A DNA stretch of 64,000 bases from NCBI GenBank assembly GCA_026826555.1, contig JAKSZT010053881.1, forward strand, positions 12,081,092-12,145,091, in the 5' to 3' direction. Origin of the DNA: Tolypeutes matacus (lineage: Eukaryota > Chordata > Mammalia > Cingulata > Chlamyphoridae). The first letter of the stretch is position 1, and each line of letters starts with the position of its first letter. Positions 10,445-21,705 of the stretch are shown in pieces. The translations under genes and the position numbers were made by a program. The notes beneath the pieces are model-generated. The model searched no databases and was not told the DNA's origin. It was given only the letters and a program-made list of their open reading frames with translations.

Positions 10445-11850
10445 GTTTTATATTTAAATTTCATTTTAAAAAATGTAATAGATGATATATTCACATGGTA
10501 GAAAACTCAAAAGGTATAAGTTTATTCAATGAAAAGTCTTCTTCCTACCCCTCACCCTCATTTAGTTATGCTACCTGGAGTCCAGCAATATTAGCAACTT
10601 CATGTGTATCTGTCTTCCTTTGCTAGGGCTGCCATAATAAAGTACCACACATGGGTTGGCTTAAAAAACAGGAATTTATACTCTCATGGTTTTGGTGGCT
10701 AGAAGTCCAAAATCAAGGTGTTGACAGAATCATGCTTTCTCCAAAGTCTGAAGCATTCAGGTGATAACAATCCATAACACTCTCTGCCTCTGTGATAATG
10801 CCATCTTTCTCCTTCTGTCTCCTACTCCTGGTTGTGTCCAAATCTCCTCTGCTTATAAGGACTCTAGTCATTATTGGCTTATGGCCCACCCTGATTCAGT
10901 TTGGCCTCACCTTAACTAATAACATCTTCAAAGATCCTAACTCAAATAGGTTCACATCCACAGGACTGGGGTTAGGACTTGAACATGTTTTTGTGGGGGG
11001 ACATGATTCAACACATAACACTATCTTTCCAAAGGTATTGTATTAATCTATAAGCAAATGAGTATATGTTCCTCCACTACCCCCCTTTTTACAGTTGGTA
11101 ACACACTTTACACACTATTCTGCACTTTGCTTTTTTCCTGCTTCACATTATAGCTTGGAGATTATTCCATAGTACATGCATAACTGCTTCATTCTTTTGA
11201 AGGAATGTGTATTTCATTGATTTTTAACCAGTCTTCCACTAACAGACATTTACAAATGCAGATGGATTATACCTATGATAGTTTACTTGTGTGAAAGGAC
11301 ATTTACAGAGTCAGTTCCCTGAGGGGGAATTACTGGGTCAGAAGGTATGTGTGTTTGCAAATATTTTTAAGTTATTGCCCCATTGTTCTTCCAGAATGTG
11401 TACCAATTTACTTCCCTATTAGAAATATTAATCAAAAGTACTTGGCGTGTTACCAAACTTTGGGATCTTTGCCGGTCTCGTAGGTGAAAATTGTATCTTA
11501 GTGTAGTTTTTATTTTGCTTCTTGTTGTGCATAATGTAAAGGATCTTTTCATATGTTTAAGAGACATATCTATTTTTTGTGAACTATCTGTTCATATTCT
11601 GTGCACATTTCTCAGCTTCTTGTTTTTTACTGATATGAAGGTACTCTGGGAAATTAGCCATTTGTCTACGAAATGAAGTGCAATTTTTCCTACAGTTTTC
11701 TTTCTACTCTGTTTACAGTGTTTTCTGTCATGAAGAAATTATTTTTCAGTAGTCATCAATTTTTTTCATTTATAGTGTCCAGATTTTTGTCATACTTGGG
11801 CCTTCCCTGCACCAAGATTAGAAGATAATTATTTCATAAAGAATTCTTTC
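10445..11850 (-). mobile_element. Old L1 3' region, antisense, split by an LTR
   Basis: 'aatagatgatatattcacatggtagaaaactcaaaagg' (10.47 kb) and 'cttcccctattagaaat...' to 'gccatttgtctacgaaatg' (11.4-11.7 kb) are antisense L1 3'UTR/ORF2-end sequence. The two halves are separated by an MLT1-like LTR at about 10612-11032. Confidence 0.65.
10612..11032 (-). mobile_element. MLT1/MST-like MaLR LTR, antisense
   Basis: On the + strand: 'ttgctagggctgccataataaagtacc', 'tgggttggcttaaaaaacaggaattta', 'aggactctagtcattattgg', 'ctaactcaaataggttcacatcc' and 'gggggacatgattcaacacataac'. This is the order expected for an antisense MaLR LTR. Confidence 0.75.
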
Positions 11851-12092
11851 ATATTTTCTTCTTTTTATTTTTTAATTTTTTTAAAATTTTTATTATTTAT
11901 TTTTTTTAAAAGATTTTATTTATTTATTCATTTATCCCCCCCTTGCTGCTTGTGCTTGCTGGGTCAGCTAACCACGCCATGTGGGCGGGCTTGCCTTCAC
12001 CAGGAGGCCCCGGGAACCGAACCCGGGGCCTCCCATATGGTAAACGGGAGCCCTACTGATTGAGCCACAGCCGCTTCCCCATATTTTCTTCT
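11850..12092 (-). mobile_element. DAS tRNA SINE (long-stem subtype), antisense, with target duplication
   Basis: CATATTTTCTTCT is found at 11850-11862 and again at 12080-12092. Inside are an A/T-rich tail, 'aaagattttatttatttattc', 'ttgctgcttgtgcttgctgggtcagc', the self-complementary 'ggccccgggaaccg...cggggcc' and 'gattgagccacagccgcttcccc'. Confidence 0.9.
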
Positions 12093-12229
12093 AATACTTT
12101 TATAGTTTCTTTTAATTTCTTTATTATATTTTAAAAATTCATTCTTTAACAGTTTTGAATGCATTCTCTTTATTCTATTTGGATTATGAGGTATAGATCC
12201 AATTTTTTTCAGATAGCCCAGGATTAAAT

Positions 12230-13600
12230 GAAAATAAGACTTTACCCCTTCCCCTCATGAAAGTTACTGCCATTTAAACCAAATAAACATTACAGGAGCT
12301 GTGACTGAAGTCTGAACAGGAGAGGAAAAGGGAGCACAGAAAAGGCTCCACAAAAGAACAAATTTCCAATATTTACTGATAATTTAACATTTTGATGAGC
12401 TTTTTGAAACACTCTTCATCCTTGACTTCTCTGATCTTAATGCCACCAGCCTTCCTTACTATGTTTTAAATTATTCTCACTTTACTGGCTCCTCTTCCTT
12501 CTTCCACCCCTTAAATATTGGTGTTTCATAGGATTTTATCTCATTGCTCATTTGCCTATTCTTCTTTTTGAATCTATTCAGTTCTAAGGATTCATCTATT
12601 TGTCATATGGAAGACCGCTAAATCAATATATATTTTTTTCTAATTCAATATTTGAAACTCTGATCATATTTTAAATTTTTATATTTATTTTATTAATGTC
12701 TATTCTGCACTGTTTTGGGTGAGGACTGTTTTGTTTTGCTTACCACTGGCATCCAGTTCCTGGCACATAGTAGGTCCTAAATAAATATTTTCATATAAGT
12801 AAATGTTTAGCACTGATCTTTTTCTGATGAGCTGGATTTTAATTTTCTGATCACCTGCTGGGCATCACCACTGGGCACTCTTCTTAGCACCTTGAAATCA
12901 ATTTGTTCCATGCAACAAACATTTATTGAGTGCCTCTATATGCCAACACTGTGTCAAGGCCTGAGAATATAAAAAGAAGAATTATATAAAGTCCCTACCT
13001 GAAAGAAACGAAGAGTTTAGTGGTGTGGCACATATATTTTAATCAATATTACCGGTTTTATCAGTTTAGGATATAATTTATTTTTCTAATTAATTGCTCA
13101 GTTTGGGCCCTTATCAGGAAATCCAGTATCTCACTTTTGAGGCTGCCTCTTTCACCTAATTTACCAAAAACCCTAGGAGCTAACTCAGCCCAAAGAGATT
13201 AGACTCTTTCCATATAAGAGAGGAAACTGAAGATTCCAAGTAGTCTGTTGCTCTGATTTTTGGCTAACAAAAATCTTTGCCTATGAGCTGGTGTTGCCAT
13301 TATGGTCCCAAGTATCTTTGCCCTCTGCCATGATATTCTGGATGCACAGGCTATAGAGAAGTCAAAAACGTGGACATTGTGCCCAAAGAACATGGATAGT
13401 TCCTAGGTGATTAACTTAGGATGTGTTTCAAGGGTTAGCTTTATACTGAAATTAGCTCTTCCTGTAGCCACTAGGCTCTATTGTTGAACTAGTTCACCAA
13501 CCCAGGTTCCCCATTCCCTTCTGAAGAGTTCATTTTTAGGATCTGGAGCTAGCAAAACAGGACTATTTCTGTCTATAAGGAAGGTTCTAAAAAGATTGAA
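12230..13600. other. Intergenic sequence with short L2-like tails
   Basis: No gene. Around 12690-12800 the text 'tggcatccagttcctggcacatagtaggtcctaaataaata' is an L2/MIR-type 3' tail, + strand. 'aacaaacatttattgagtgcctctatatgccaacactgtg' at about 12915-12955 is L2-like. The rest I cannot assign. Confidence 0.5.
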
Positions 13601-14051
13601 TCTTGGGAAGTGATATGGCTCAAGTGGTTGGGCATCTGTCTACCATATGGGAGACCTGGGTTTGATCCCCAGGACTTCCTGGTGAAAAAAAAAAAAAAAA
13701 GGCGAGCAGGTGAGCAGGGCTGCACAGACACGCAGCGAGCCACACAGCAAGATGAAGACACAACAAAAGAGAGACGCAGGGGAGAGTCAAGGCGAGACGT
13801 GTCAGAAACCAGGAACTGAGGTGGCGCAAATGACAGGGTGTTTCTCTCCCACATCGGAGGTCCTTAGGATTGAATCCCGGTGAAGCCTGGAGGAGAAAAA
13901 TGAGAAAAGAAGGCAAGAAACAGACATAGAAGATCACCCAGCAAATGGACACAGACAGCAAGTGGGTGGGGGTGGGGGTGGGGGTGGGGTGTGGGGAGGA
14001 GAGAGGAACTCAGAACTGTACCAAAAAAAAAAAAAAAAAAAAGATTGAACC
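13593..14051 (+). mobile_element. DAS tRNA SINE, full-length composite, + strand
   Basis: A + strand tRNA-like head ('ggctcaagtggttgggcatctgtc...gggtttgatcccc') and a mid A run are followed by the 'acagcaagatgaagacacaac' body, a second unit and a (GGGGTG)n patch at about 13964-13990, ending in poly(A). AAAAGATTGAA flanks both sides (about 13590-13600 and 14040-14048). Confidence 0.9.
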
Positions 14052-14990
14052 ATATAGGAAAGAGGAGATAGCAATCCCTACCTATGGAAACTTTCCCAAT
14101 ACCAATTTGGAATAACTAGGAGTATGTGGAGAAGTGATCTTGTCAGAATGTCCCATTACATACATTCCCCAGTGCAATGTGCCTATTCTCCATCCACTTG
14201 TACCAATAAGAGGGGCTTCTCAAGTGACTCTTTTCCAAGCATAGATGATCTTTTGTCTGTGACTTGAGGTGTTACCTTTCAGATAAATGATGAGCAGTTT
14301 CTCTAAAAAATTTTTTAAAAAGATCTAGCTCACCAGACACCCTGCTACCCATTAAAAGAATTATATCTGATACAGAAGTAGTACAAAGGAGGAAGTGAGT
14401 ACCTTGGTGGGCAGAGGTGGAGAGGTGGAGGGAAAGGTAGTGGGCAGGGCAGACTGTGTGGAGTAGGTTTTAAAGGATGAACTGGAGTTAGGAATAAAGA
14501 TGTGACAAGATGGGAAGGTTTTTCAGGTAGAAGAGCATATTGAAGGGACAATCACAGAAGTGAATAGCATAAATAGTGAATCTCTACTACTAACCACCTG
14601 GGGTAGGGATGGCATACTCTGTTGTTGGGGAGGAGTGCCAAGATTGGAATTTAGAGAGGTAGGCATAATTGGCCTTGCGTGAGATGCTAAGGATCTTGGC
14701 GTTTATCTTGGTCATGAGGAATTTATTCATTTGCATCTCTTTATCTTCTCTGACAAACACGTGCCACTTCTGTGTCCTTAACCTCAGGTAAATATTATCA
14801 TTCTTTCAGGCTTTTAGCCAAGAAATCTTAGAGTCAACCTAAAATTTTATTTCCTATCAATTAACAATCTCACCCATCCCTGTATAATTTGAATCCACAA
14901 AGTCCCTTCCTATTTGTATTGTGCTCCCTTGACTCAATTGTTCACTACCCTTTTACATAGATTATTTCAAGCATCCAAACTGGTCTTTCC
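14052..14990. other. No gene recognised; partly old-LINE-like
   Basis: 'gtgccaagattggaatttagagaggtaggcataattggcc...gatcttggcgtttatcttgg' (14.63-14.72 kb) resembles an old LINE 3'UTR. The rest is unassigned non-coding sequence. Confidence 0.4.
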
Positions 14991-15365
14991 ACTTGGTGTT
15001 TCTTCCCTCAATCCATCCTATACACTGCCACTAGGGTGACCTTCCTTAAATAAAAACTGAGTTCACTACCTTTCCCCCAAAGCTGCAATGACTTGCTCTT
15101 ACGGGCAGAATAAAATCAATCCCATTTGGTTAACTTGTTGTTTTAGATCCTTTACAAGTTGACCTCAACTAAACACTTCAAACTTTTCTCTCATTTCACA
15201 TCCTTCATGTCCCTAAACTCCAGCTATACAAGACAAGTCATCTTCCTGAATCTGCCTTGTACCTTCTTGTCTCTATTTCTTTGCTTCTATTGTATCTTTG
15301 TATCTTCTCCTACATCACCTTCTTCCATCTGTTTTTCAAGGTTTGCCCCAAATTACATCTGCTGC
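14990..15365 (+). repeat. L2 LINE 3' fragment
   Basis: 'cactgccactagggtgaccttccttaaataaaaactg', 'aaagctgcaatgacttgctcttacgggcagaataaaatc' and 'ctttacaagttgacctcaac' follow the typical L2 order. Confidence 0.65.
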
Positions 15366-15369
15366 AATT

Positions 15370-15724
15370 AATTACCCCCAAATTTAATGTTTTCCAATAA
15401 CAAAAAACACTTATTATCACCCAGTTTCTGTGTGTCAGGAATTTGGGAACATCTTGGCTGAGTGGCCTGGCTTGGAATCTTTTGTGAGGCTACAGTCATC
15501 TGAAGAATTTACTGGGGTGAAGGATCTGTTTCCAAGGTGGCTCACTCACATGGCTGGCAAGCTAGTGCTGGTCTGATGGGAGGTCTCAGTTCCTTTCCAG
15601 GTGTTTGAGTGTTCTCTATGGCAGCTGGGTTCCCCAAGAGCAAGCAGTCCAAGAGAGCAAGGAGGACGCCCCAACGCCCTTGATAACCTGACCTCAGAAG
15701 TCACACACCATCACCACGACCATA

Positions 15725-15760
<36 letters not shown>

Positions 15761-16040
15761 TTTTATTTATTTATTCATTTATCCCCCCCTTGCTGTCCGT
15801 GCTCGCCGGGTCAGCCAACCACGCCGTGCGGGCGGGCCCGCCCCCACCAGGAGGCCCCGGGAACCGAACCCGGGGCCTCCCACATGGCAAACGGGAGCCC
15901 TACTGATTGAGCCACAGCCGCTTCCCACGACCATATCTTTTGATCACACAGAACAGCTTTGATGTAACAGAGATTTCACAGGGCATGGATACTAGGAGAT
16001 GAGGATCATTGGGAGCAATTTTGGAGGTGCACTAATACAA
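15370..16040. repeat. Ancient interspersed repeat, split by a SINE
   Basis: 'cagtttctgtgtgtcaggaatttggg', 'ggctacagtcatctgaag', 'ccaaggtggctcactcacatggctggcaagc' and 'gaggatcattgggagcaattttgg' correspond to a common old mammalian interspersed repeat whose exact family name I cannot fix. A related copy, less complete, is at about 37455-37870. Confidence 0.55.
15716..15941 (-). mobile_element. DAS tRNA SINE, antisense, with 15-bp target duplication
   Basis: ACGACCATATCTTTT at 15716-15730 and 15927-15941 bracket a T run and the antisense long-stem SINE ('cttgctgtccgtgctcgccgggtcagcc', 'ggccccgggaacc', 'cccacatggcaaacggg'). It is relatively GC-intact and so probably young. Confidence 0.93.
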
Positions 16041-16567
16041 CATCTCTTCAGGAGGCTTTCCAGATCCCTTAACTCTATATGCCCCTCTCTTTCCTGCTTC
16101 TATATAGCTTGAGTTCTTTAAAATCAGAGCTCTTGGAGAGCTCCCAATAAACCACATTGTTCTCTTTTTCTCAATTATTTGGTGTATGAACGTGTGTATG
16201 TTTTATGCAAGGTATCATAAAGTATGAACCTGCAAAATTGCTTTGGTTAATTAACAAAGGATCTGGTGCTGAGAAATCTTGTTCTCTAAAATTCTAGGCT
16301 ATCAGAAACTTTATTGTTCCAAAATCACATCAGTGAAAACAGAACATACTATTCTTGTCTGGAATATCTGAACCATTAAGTCATTTTGACTTTAAGAAGT
16401 GGCCTTAATTTATATTGTGAAGGCTCAGTTAAAGAGTTTTTGGACATACTATTCCACAGTAATATTAATTTTATGTTTCCAAAAGAAATAGGACCCCGAG
16501 TCCACTTCTCAGCCCAGGTCTGATATTAATCTCTTTACATACATGACCCTATTAAACACTGCTTCAC

Positions 16568-16668
16568 TTATTTTTTTTTCCCAGGAGGTACAAGGGATTG
16601 AATCCTGGGCCTCTTACATGCAAAGCAGGCACTCAGCCTTGAACTACACCTGCTACCCTGCTCCTCTG
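16568..16668 (-). mobile_element. DAS-type tRNA SINE, antisense, diverged
   Basis: 'cccaggaggtacaagggattgaatcctgggcctcttacatgcaaagcaggcactcagcc...' is a decayed antisense tRNA-SINE core. Confidence 0.7.
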
Positions 16669-16853
16669 CTTCATTTATCTTTACCTACACTCCTTCTCTT
16701 CTCTTAAATACTATAATTATCACTCTTTCTTTTTTTTTTGGTGACATGCCCACAATTCCTCTGCTGTATGGTGTCCCTTCCTGCAGCAAGTTAGTAAATG
16801 TAATGTTGTTGGGTTGTAGATTTGTTCCTGGTGGTCTTTATCTGATTGGCATT

Positions 16854-17293
16854 TGTATTAGTCAGGGTTCTCTAGGGAAACAGAATCGACAGGAGATATC
16901 TGTCAATAATATGAGATTTTATAAGAGTCACTCACGTGACTGTGGGGATGCATAAGTCCAGGTTCCGCAGGCAGGCTGCAAACCAGGGGCTCTGATGAAA
17001 GACCAATGAAGGTCCTTGATGAGTTTCTGGGAGACGCTGGCTGTCCAAAGAGCTGGGAAATTCTCTCTAAATGTTGAAATCACTTCCCCCTTTAAGGCAT
17101 TCAACTGATTGGATAAAAGGGTCACCCATTGCTGATGGAAATCTCCCTGATTGATGCAGATATAATCAGCCATCCATGCAGTAAACTCACTGGTGACCAA
17201 AGTCCATAAATGTTTTTGTATTACAATTAGCCCAGTGCTTGCTTGACCAAACACCTGGACACAATTACCTGACATATTAGCCTCATCATCACA
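16854..17293 (-). mobile_element. Solo LTR, ERVL (MLT2-like), antisense
   Basis: The + strand begins 'tgtattagtcagggttctct' and ends '...tcatcatcaca', i.e. TG...CA termini. The inside matches, in reverse, the LTR of the ERVL at 26206 (shared 'ggccttaaag', 'tcaactgattgg' and 'ttcattgg' blocks). No internal retroviral sequence adjoins it, so it is a solo LTR. Confidence 0.85.
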
Positions 17294-17569
17294 GCGTTAT
17301 GAGAAGATAAAATTATTTGTTATATAACTAATCTCAGTTTTTAGAATCTCCTATGTTTCTTGAGCAAGATTGGCTTTTAGAATACCTTGTTTAAGGAATC
17401 ATATCTATCTTTCTTCTGGATAGTTTGAAATCTGTTTCCTAAATAGACTATATTTTGGACAAACCTTTCACGCCTTCCTTCACTGTTAAACTCCAAGGTA
17501 ATACAGTCACTTTCTCCCAAGGCTCCTAACACTTTCACACCACTACACAATTTATTAGTGAATTAGAAA

Positions 17570-17815
17570 TTTCCCCCTCACCCTTGTTCTTCTGAGAGAC
17601 TCCTCTGGTTCTTTATGATTCAGCTACAAAGCCATCTTCTCTGTCAAGCCTTAATTGAAAGCTCTAGACAAAACTAAGCATTTTCTCTTCTCTGCTCTTG
17701 TAGTGCCTTGTTCACCTCTCTAAAAATTTTTCCATTTTTCCCTTCACTCTAGCCTCTGGAGAATAGGAATTATGATCTGTTCACCCTGTAATCCTCTGTG
17801 CCAGGCAAACCTAAT
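17570..17815 (+). repeat. L2 LINE 3' fragment
   Basis: 'agctacaaagccatcttctctgtcaagccttaattg', 'cctctggagaataggaattatgatctgttcaccctg' and 'tctgtgccaggca' are in the L2 3'-end order. Confidence 0.6.
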
Positions 17816-18600
17816 TACTTAAATGTTAAATGAGGTAATGAAAATGTCCACATGGAAAATGGAGAATTTAGTTGAAGTTCTACTTTAGTCTAATTTTGAA
17901 ATGACGATTGAAACACTCCTAGTCACTTCTCTTATACAGACACATCCTTATTACTATGTTCTTGGAAATCTGTATTATGCAACCATCAACTTACATTGAC
18001 AAAACACCTAGGAAACCTCCATTTTGTAGGCTGCTTTAACATGTGTATATACATGTGTGTGTTTTGTGCAAGGTTTTATGAACTTATTTTCTGCCTGACA
18101 TACAGTTTTTGCTCTAGTTTCCTCAAGCGAAAACAGGGATTTAAGTTACCATACATATGCCAGGATAAATACTAGGGATAACAATTTCTGCAGGGCCAGA
18201 GAAGGGAAGAATACAGTAATCTGTAACGCCCTTCTGATTCTGGGAATACGGCCAGCATGAATACAATGTATAATTATTTCTGAAAGTCTTTTTGCAAAGA
18301 ATAGTGCTTCCCATACTTTTTGTTTTTTTCAGACTCACATAAAGAAATAAATTTTATATTGTGCCGGGGACGTACACCTATTAAAAACTGGAATAAAGAT
18401 TTCTCAAAACAACTCTTTAACTACATGGATACACTCTGAGATTCTTAAAATTGTGTTCTAGTCTGTGTTCTGATCTACCAAACTGATTTTACAATTCTCC
18501 AGAGATTACAATCCATGGGAAATACTGCCTTGGGAAAAGAGACTTGTAGTTATTCCTCCCAAGTCTTCCTATCCTCTTTGGATTTCCCCACTCTCGTTTT
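17816..18600. other. Upstream flank of ABCD3, nothing identified
   Basis: No exon-like or repeat block that I can assign. Confidence 0.4.
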
Positions 18601-18625
18601 CGTCCTCATAATGGCGGTGCACCCA
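18600..18625 (+). promoter_or_regulatory. Possible YY1-type motif upstream of ABCD3
   Basis: 'cataatggcggtg' carries the ATGGCGG core of a YY1 site, about 500 bp upstream of the start codon. Single-motif evidence only. Confidence 0.25.
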
Positions 18626-18890
18626 GTTTTGTGTAAATGCTCTTGAGGGGAATGCCCCCCTCCCCATCTTCTTGGTCTCCTTTAAGAGGGTGGTAACGGC
18701 CTATCGCATTGGGGTGGAATGGCTGGACCCACCAAACCCTCGGAACAGTCCAGGCCCGCTTTTTTCAGTTCTTGTGAAAACCTGGGTGTGGCAAAGAGCG
18801 AGGCAGGGACTGCAACAATGCCTGGAAGAAACGTAAAGCTGGAGAGGGAGGCTCGAGGACCTTCGGGCTCTCGCGTTCCCGGCTAGGGTC

Positions 18891-18902
18891 CGCGCGTGCG
18901 CA
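18891..18902 (-). promoter_or_regulatory. NRF1 binding site (predicted)
   Basis: CGCGCGTGCGCA on the + strand reads TGCGCACGCGCG on the minus strand, a full match to the NRF1 consensus YGCGCAYGCGCR. NRF1 regulates many nuclear genes for mitochondrial and housekeeping functions from CpG-island promoters. It sits about 210 bp upstream of the ATG. Confidence 0.6.
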
Positions 18903-18983
18903 GAGCGCGTTCCCCGAGCGCGCACACGCCGAGCCAAAGTCCGCGGTGGGCTCCGATGTAGGCGGCGTGGCGGCGCGCGCCAG

Positions 18984-18990
18984 GGGGCGG
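18984..18990 (+). promoter_or_regulatory. GC box (Sp1/KLF-type)
   Basis: GGGGCGG within 'cagggggcggtcc', about 125 bp upstream of the start codon, the usual position for Sp1 in TATA-less promoters. Confidence 0.5.
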
Positions 18991-19112
18991 TCCTGCGCGG
19001 CTAGCGCCGCCCTCCATCGCCGCGCTCCTCTCCTCCCAGTCTCCTCCGCGCTTCCTACACTAGGTAGTCGCCGCTGCGTCCCTTTTCCTGGCTGACAAGG
19101 ACAGGCGGTACC

Positions 19113-19222
19113 ATGGCGGCTTTCAGCAAGTACCTGACGGCGCGAAACTCCTCGCTGGCGGGGGCCGCGCTTCTGCTGCTTTGCCTGCTCCACAGGCGGC
19201 GCCGCGCCCTCGGCCTGCACGG
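19113..19222 (+). CDS. ABCD3: ABCD3 coding exon 1 (residues 1-37, start codon)
   Basis: ABCD3 (PMP70) is a half-size ABC transporter of the peroxisomal membrane that imports branched-chain, dicarboxylic and bile-acid-intermediate acyl-CoAs. It dimerises and is inserted through PEX19. The exon starts at an ATG in a strong context (ACCATGG) and reads MAAFSKYLTARNSSL, then a Leu-rich segment (ALLLLCLL, residues 19-26) followed by a basic cluster HRRRRAL (27-33). In the family this N-terminal stretch carries peroxisomal targeting information. It ends after GG of a split Gly codon, with donor GTAAGA at 19223. The identity with the known mammalian N-terminus is near complete, by recall. The opposite-strand and shifted frames in this island are GC artefacts. 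Confidence 0.97.
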
Positions 19223-19489
19223 GTAAGAAGGCCCGTGACCACGCCGTCTTTCTGGGCCCGAGCGGGCGCTCCCCTCGCGCTCACCCTCCCGGCGCTACTG
19301 GTCCCTGCGCCCGGCGCCGTCGGGCGGAGGGCGGGCAGGCTGCGGATGCTGCCAGGCTCCAGTGTCAGGGTGCCCGGGTGTCCCCACGGCACCGTCACCT
19401 CCCCCCTTCCGCTCCCAGCCGGTCTGTCCGGCCTCTCCGGCGCCTTCACTCCCTCCCGGACCACAGATCTTTCTCCTACGCTTGCAAGC

Positions 19490-20200
19490 AAGCGAACATG
19501 CTTCTCTGCCCCGAGTTTGTTGCCTCTTGGTGCGAGCGGGAGGGGAAAGCGGTGACTTCCAGTTTTCCAACCCGCCTTGTTTCTGTGTCAACTTTGCGGA
19601 TGTGTTATAGTTTTGTTATCTCATCTGACAAACCGTGAAAGATTTTGTTTTGTGGACGAGGAGGTGTGATTTGAGCACGGGGATAGGACTTAGAGACTAG
19701 ACCGTGTTTGTCTAAGTCACTTGGATTGGCTCGATTCCCAAATGGCTGCTCTTGAAAAGTCGCGAGGATGTTTCATGTGAACTACCCTGGGTCCACTTGA
19801 CAAAAATGCCTTCTAAAGTGGGTGCTTCAGTGGAGTTAGTTAACGCCCTGGCATTTCATCCGGAAAAGCTCAATCGGTCCCACGGTATTTGAAGAGCAAG
19901 AGTCCCTCCACTTGGAAGCGGCACTGCAGGTGAAAGGTGAAAGGTGAAAGGTGTTTTAATTGAGAAATAAGACCTTTTTGATTATACTCCACTGCTTCCG
20001 CAGCGAAGAGAATTCTAATGTTTAGATTTAACGTTGGATGCTTTTAAAGGTTGTTGCAGGATCACCAACGTGTTCCGTTCCCGTAACGATATTTTTGTTT
20101 GCTGGGTGATGACACTTGCCTTCAGCAAGTGAATGAGAAAATGTTGCTTCCTAGGCATCCTTGCCAATGATTGGTATTTCCTATTAAATTATGGTATACT
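19490..20200 (+). other. Start of ABCD3 intron 1, unique sequence
   Basis: CpG-island shore without recognisable repeats except a small tandem repeat at 19929-19953. No coding features. This is a place where intronic regulatory elements could lie. Confidence 0.5.
19929..19953 (+). repeat. (GGTGAAA)n minisatellite, about 3.5 copies
   Basis: Three full GGTGAAA units plus GGTG, uninterrupted, about 700 bp into intron 1. Confidence 0.85.
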
Positions 20201-20204
20201 GCTT

Positions 20205-20345
20205 TCATGCATTTTATTTCATCCATCCCCCTGGGCAGGTACTGTTGCCTTCTGATTTTGATTTGCCCAAAATATCTAATTAAAGTAGAATTTGGACTAA
20301 AACAAATTCTAGGCCTCCTGGGTCATAGTCCCTTTCCTATTTTCC
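20205..20345 (-). repeat. MIR SINE, antisense
   Basis: 'ttttatttcatccatcc...gggcaggtactgttgcc', 'tttgcccaaaatatc' and 'tcctgggtcatagtccc' follow the MIR core in reverse. Confidence 0.6.
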
Positions 20346-20558
20346 GTATCTTACTGAAGCCTGACGCTGTGGTCTTTCTTTTTCTTCCTAAATCCACTTA
20401 CCGAAGTTGAATATGATTTGCATCTTAGTTGGGACTATACAGTAGCTAGTCACTTTACTTCTATCCACTTTGCTTTTAAAATCATTAATTCTGGAAAATA
20501 TAAACACATTTTTCTTTGGATTGCATGCTTTCTGAGGGCTTTTCCATTTGCAAATAGA

Positions 20559-20566
20559 AGACTGTA

Positions 20567-20599
<33 letters not shown>

Positions 20600-20770
20600 T
20601 ATTTATTTATTTATCTCCCCCTTGCTGCTTGTGCTCGCTGGGTCAGCTAACCACGCCATGCGGGTGGGCTTGCCTTCACCAGGAGGCCCCGGGAACCGAA
20701 CCCGGGGCCTCCCATATGGTAAACGGGAGCCCTACTGATTGAGCCACAGCCGCTTCCCAAAGACTGTATT
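20559..20770 (-). mobile_element. DAS tRNA SINE (long-stem subtype), antisense
   Basis: AGACTGTATT flanks the element at about 20559-20568 and 20761-20770. It has a T run, 'ttatctcccccttgctgcttgtgctcgctggg', 'ggccccgggaaccg', 'ccatatggtaaacggg' and 'gagccacagccgc'. Confidence 0.92.
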
Positions 20771-20799
20771 CTCTATTATCCGGGATGTATCTATCTACC

Positions 20800-20885
20800 T
20801 ATACACAGCACAACACACACGCATATATAATTATATGTATATATGTGTGTATGTGTATAAATACATAAAATATAAAATACACATG
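20800..20885. repeat. CA/TA-rich microsatellite
   Basis: 'caacacacacgcatatataattatatgtatatatgtgtgtatgtg' is imperfect alternating purine-pyrimidine DNA. Confidence 0.7.
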
Positions 20886-20889
20886 CATT

Positions 20890-21185
20890 TTAAAAATAGA
20901 AGACATCTCTTCTTAGGATGCTTAAATTTTTGTTAGGGAGAAGAAAGCTAAACACAAAGTATTAGGTGATGACAGAATGATACGGACAGGTATGCCTTAG
21001 AAGTTCTGAGAAAGGAGAGATTAGTGTTTTGGGAAGAGTTAGAGAAAGCTTATGAAGGACGTGAGCTAAGTCTAGAACGGGAATGGGAATGGATAACTGA
21101 AGAGAAATTTAATTTTGTAGTGGCCTTTATCAAGTTTTTGTTGCATTTTATGATAAAAGGAAGCTTTGCGGTGTTCCTTCAATCC
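20890..21185. other. Intron 1, nothing identified
   Basis: 'tagggagaagaaagctaaacacaaagtattagg...gaagttctgagaaaggagag' looks like an old repeat flank, but I cannot name it. Confidence 0.35.
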
Positions 21186-21705
21186 ATCTTCCACTGTTAC
21201 TCAAGGTTTTTTTTTAATAAACACAAATATGATCATGTTATTCCCTCATTAAAATCTTCCACTTCCTCGAAATACAAACTTATTAGCTTGAGAGAATGAT
21301 TTTCACGATCTGGTTCTTGCCTTCCTCTTCTACTCATATCAGTTTCTATGACGTGCTCCATCCAGCCTTTGCAGTCTGATTGTAATAACTTTCATCCTCT
21401 CATTTCCCTCTAACCTCTGATAATTTCTTTTCCTTTAACTCAGCTCAGTCAACACTTTTACTTAGATGCTTTCTCTGTCTTTTCCTGATCTCCAAACTGA
21501 TGTAGTTGTCCTCTGCTCTCATGATACTCTAAGCACTCCTGTACTCTAGGAATTACCGCTCTGTACTGTACTAGTTTATTCATTTGGCTTGCTTCTGCCT
21601 ATTCCAGACTGAGTTTTTTGAGGGTATAGACTGTGTCTAGACTCTGTCATCTTGAAATTCCTAGTTTGTATTTGTCATGGTATAGACACTCAGAAAATGT
21701 TTCTA
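21186..21705 (+). repeat. L2 LINE 3' end
   Basis: 'aatatgatcatgttattccctcattaaaatc', 'tgccttcctcttctactcatatc', 'gctttctctgtcttttcctgatc' and '...ctgagttttttgagggtatagactgtgtc' are in L2 order, ending with 'cactcagaaaatgtttc'. Confidence 0.75.

Larger units (their letters stand above)
18840..19490 (+). promoter_or_regulatory. ABCD3: CpG-island promoter of ABCD3
   Basis: A sharp rise in G+C and CpG against an A/T-rich background surrounds coding exon 1. I see no TATA box in the 150 bp before the ATG. The region contains an NRF1-like site (18891-18902), a GC box (18984-18990), several CGCG runs and a C/T-rich stretch 'cctctcctcccagtctcctcc' at about 19025-19048 that could hold the start sites. 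This matches a housekeeping-type dispersed promoter. The exact transcription start cannot be read from the sequence. Confidence 0.9.

Noticed and set aside
1..18600. Divergent upstream gene sharing the ABCD3 CpG island
   Set aside because: No minus-strand coding exon or donor site recognised near the island; the flank is repeats and unassigned DNA.
18701..19610. Several overlapping open frames of 66-151 codons on both strands in the CpG island
   Set aside because: High G+C lowers stop frequency. Only the frame starting at 19113 matches a known protein and ends at a consensus splice donor.
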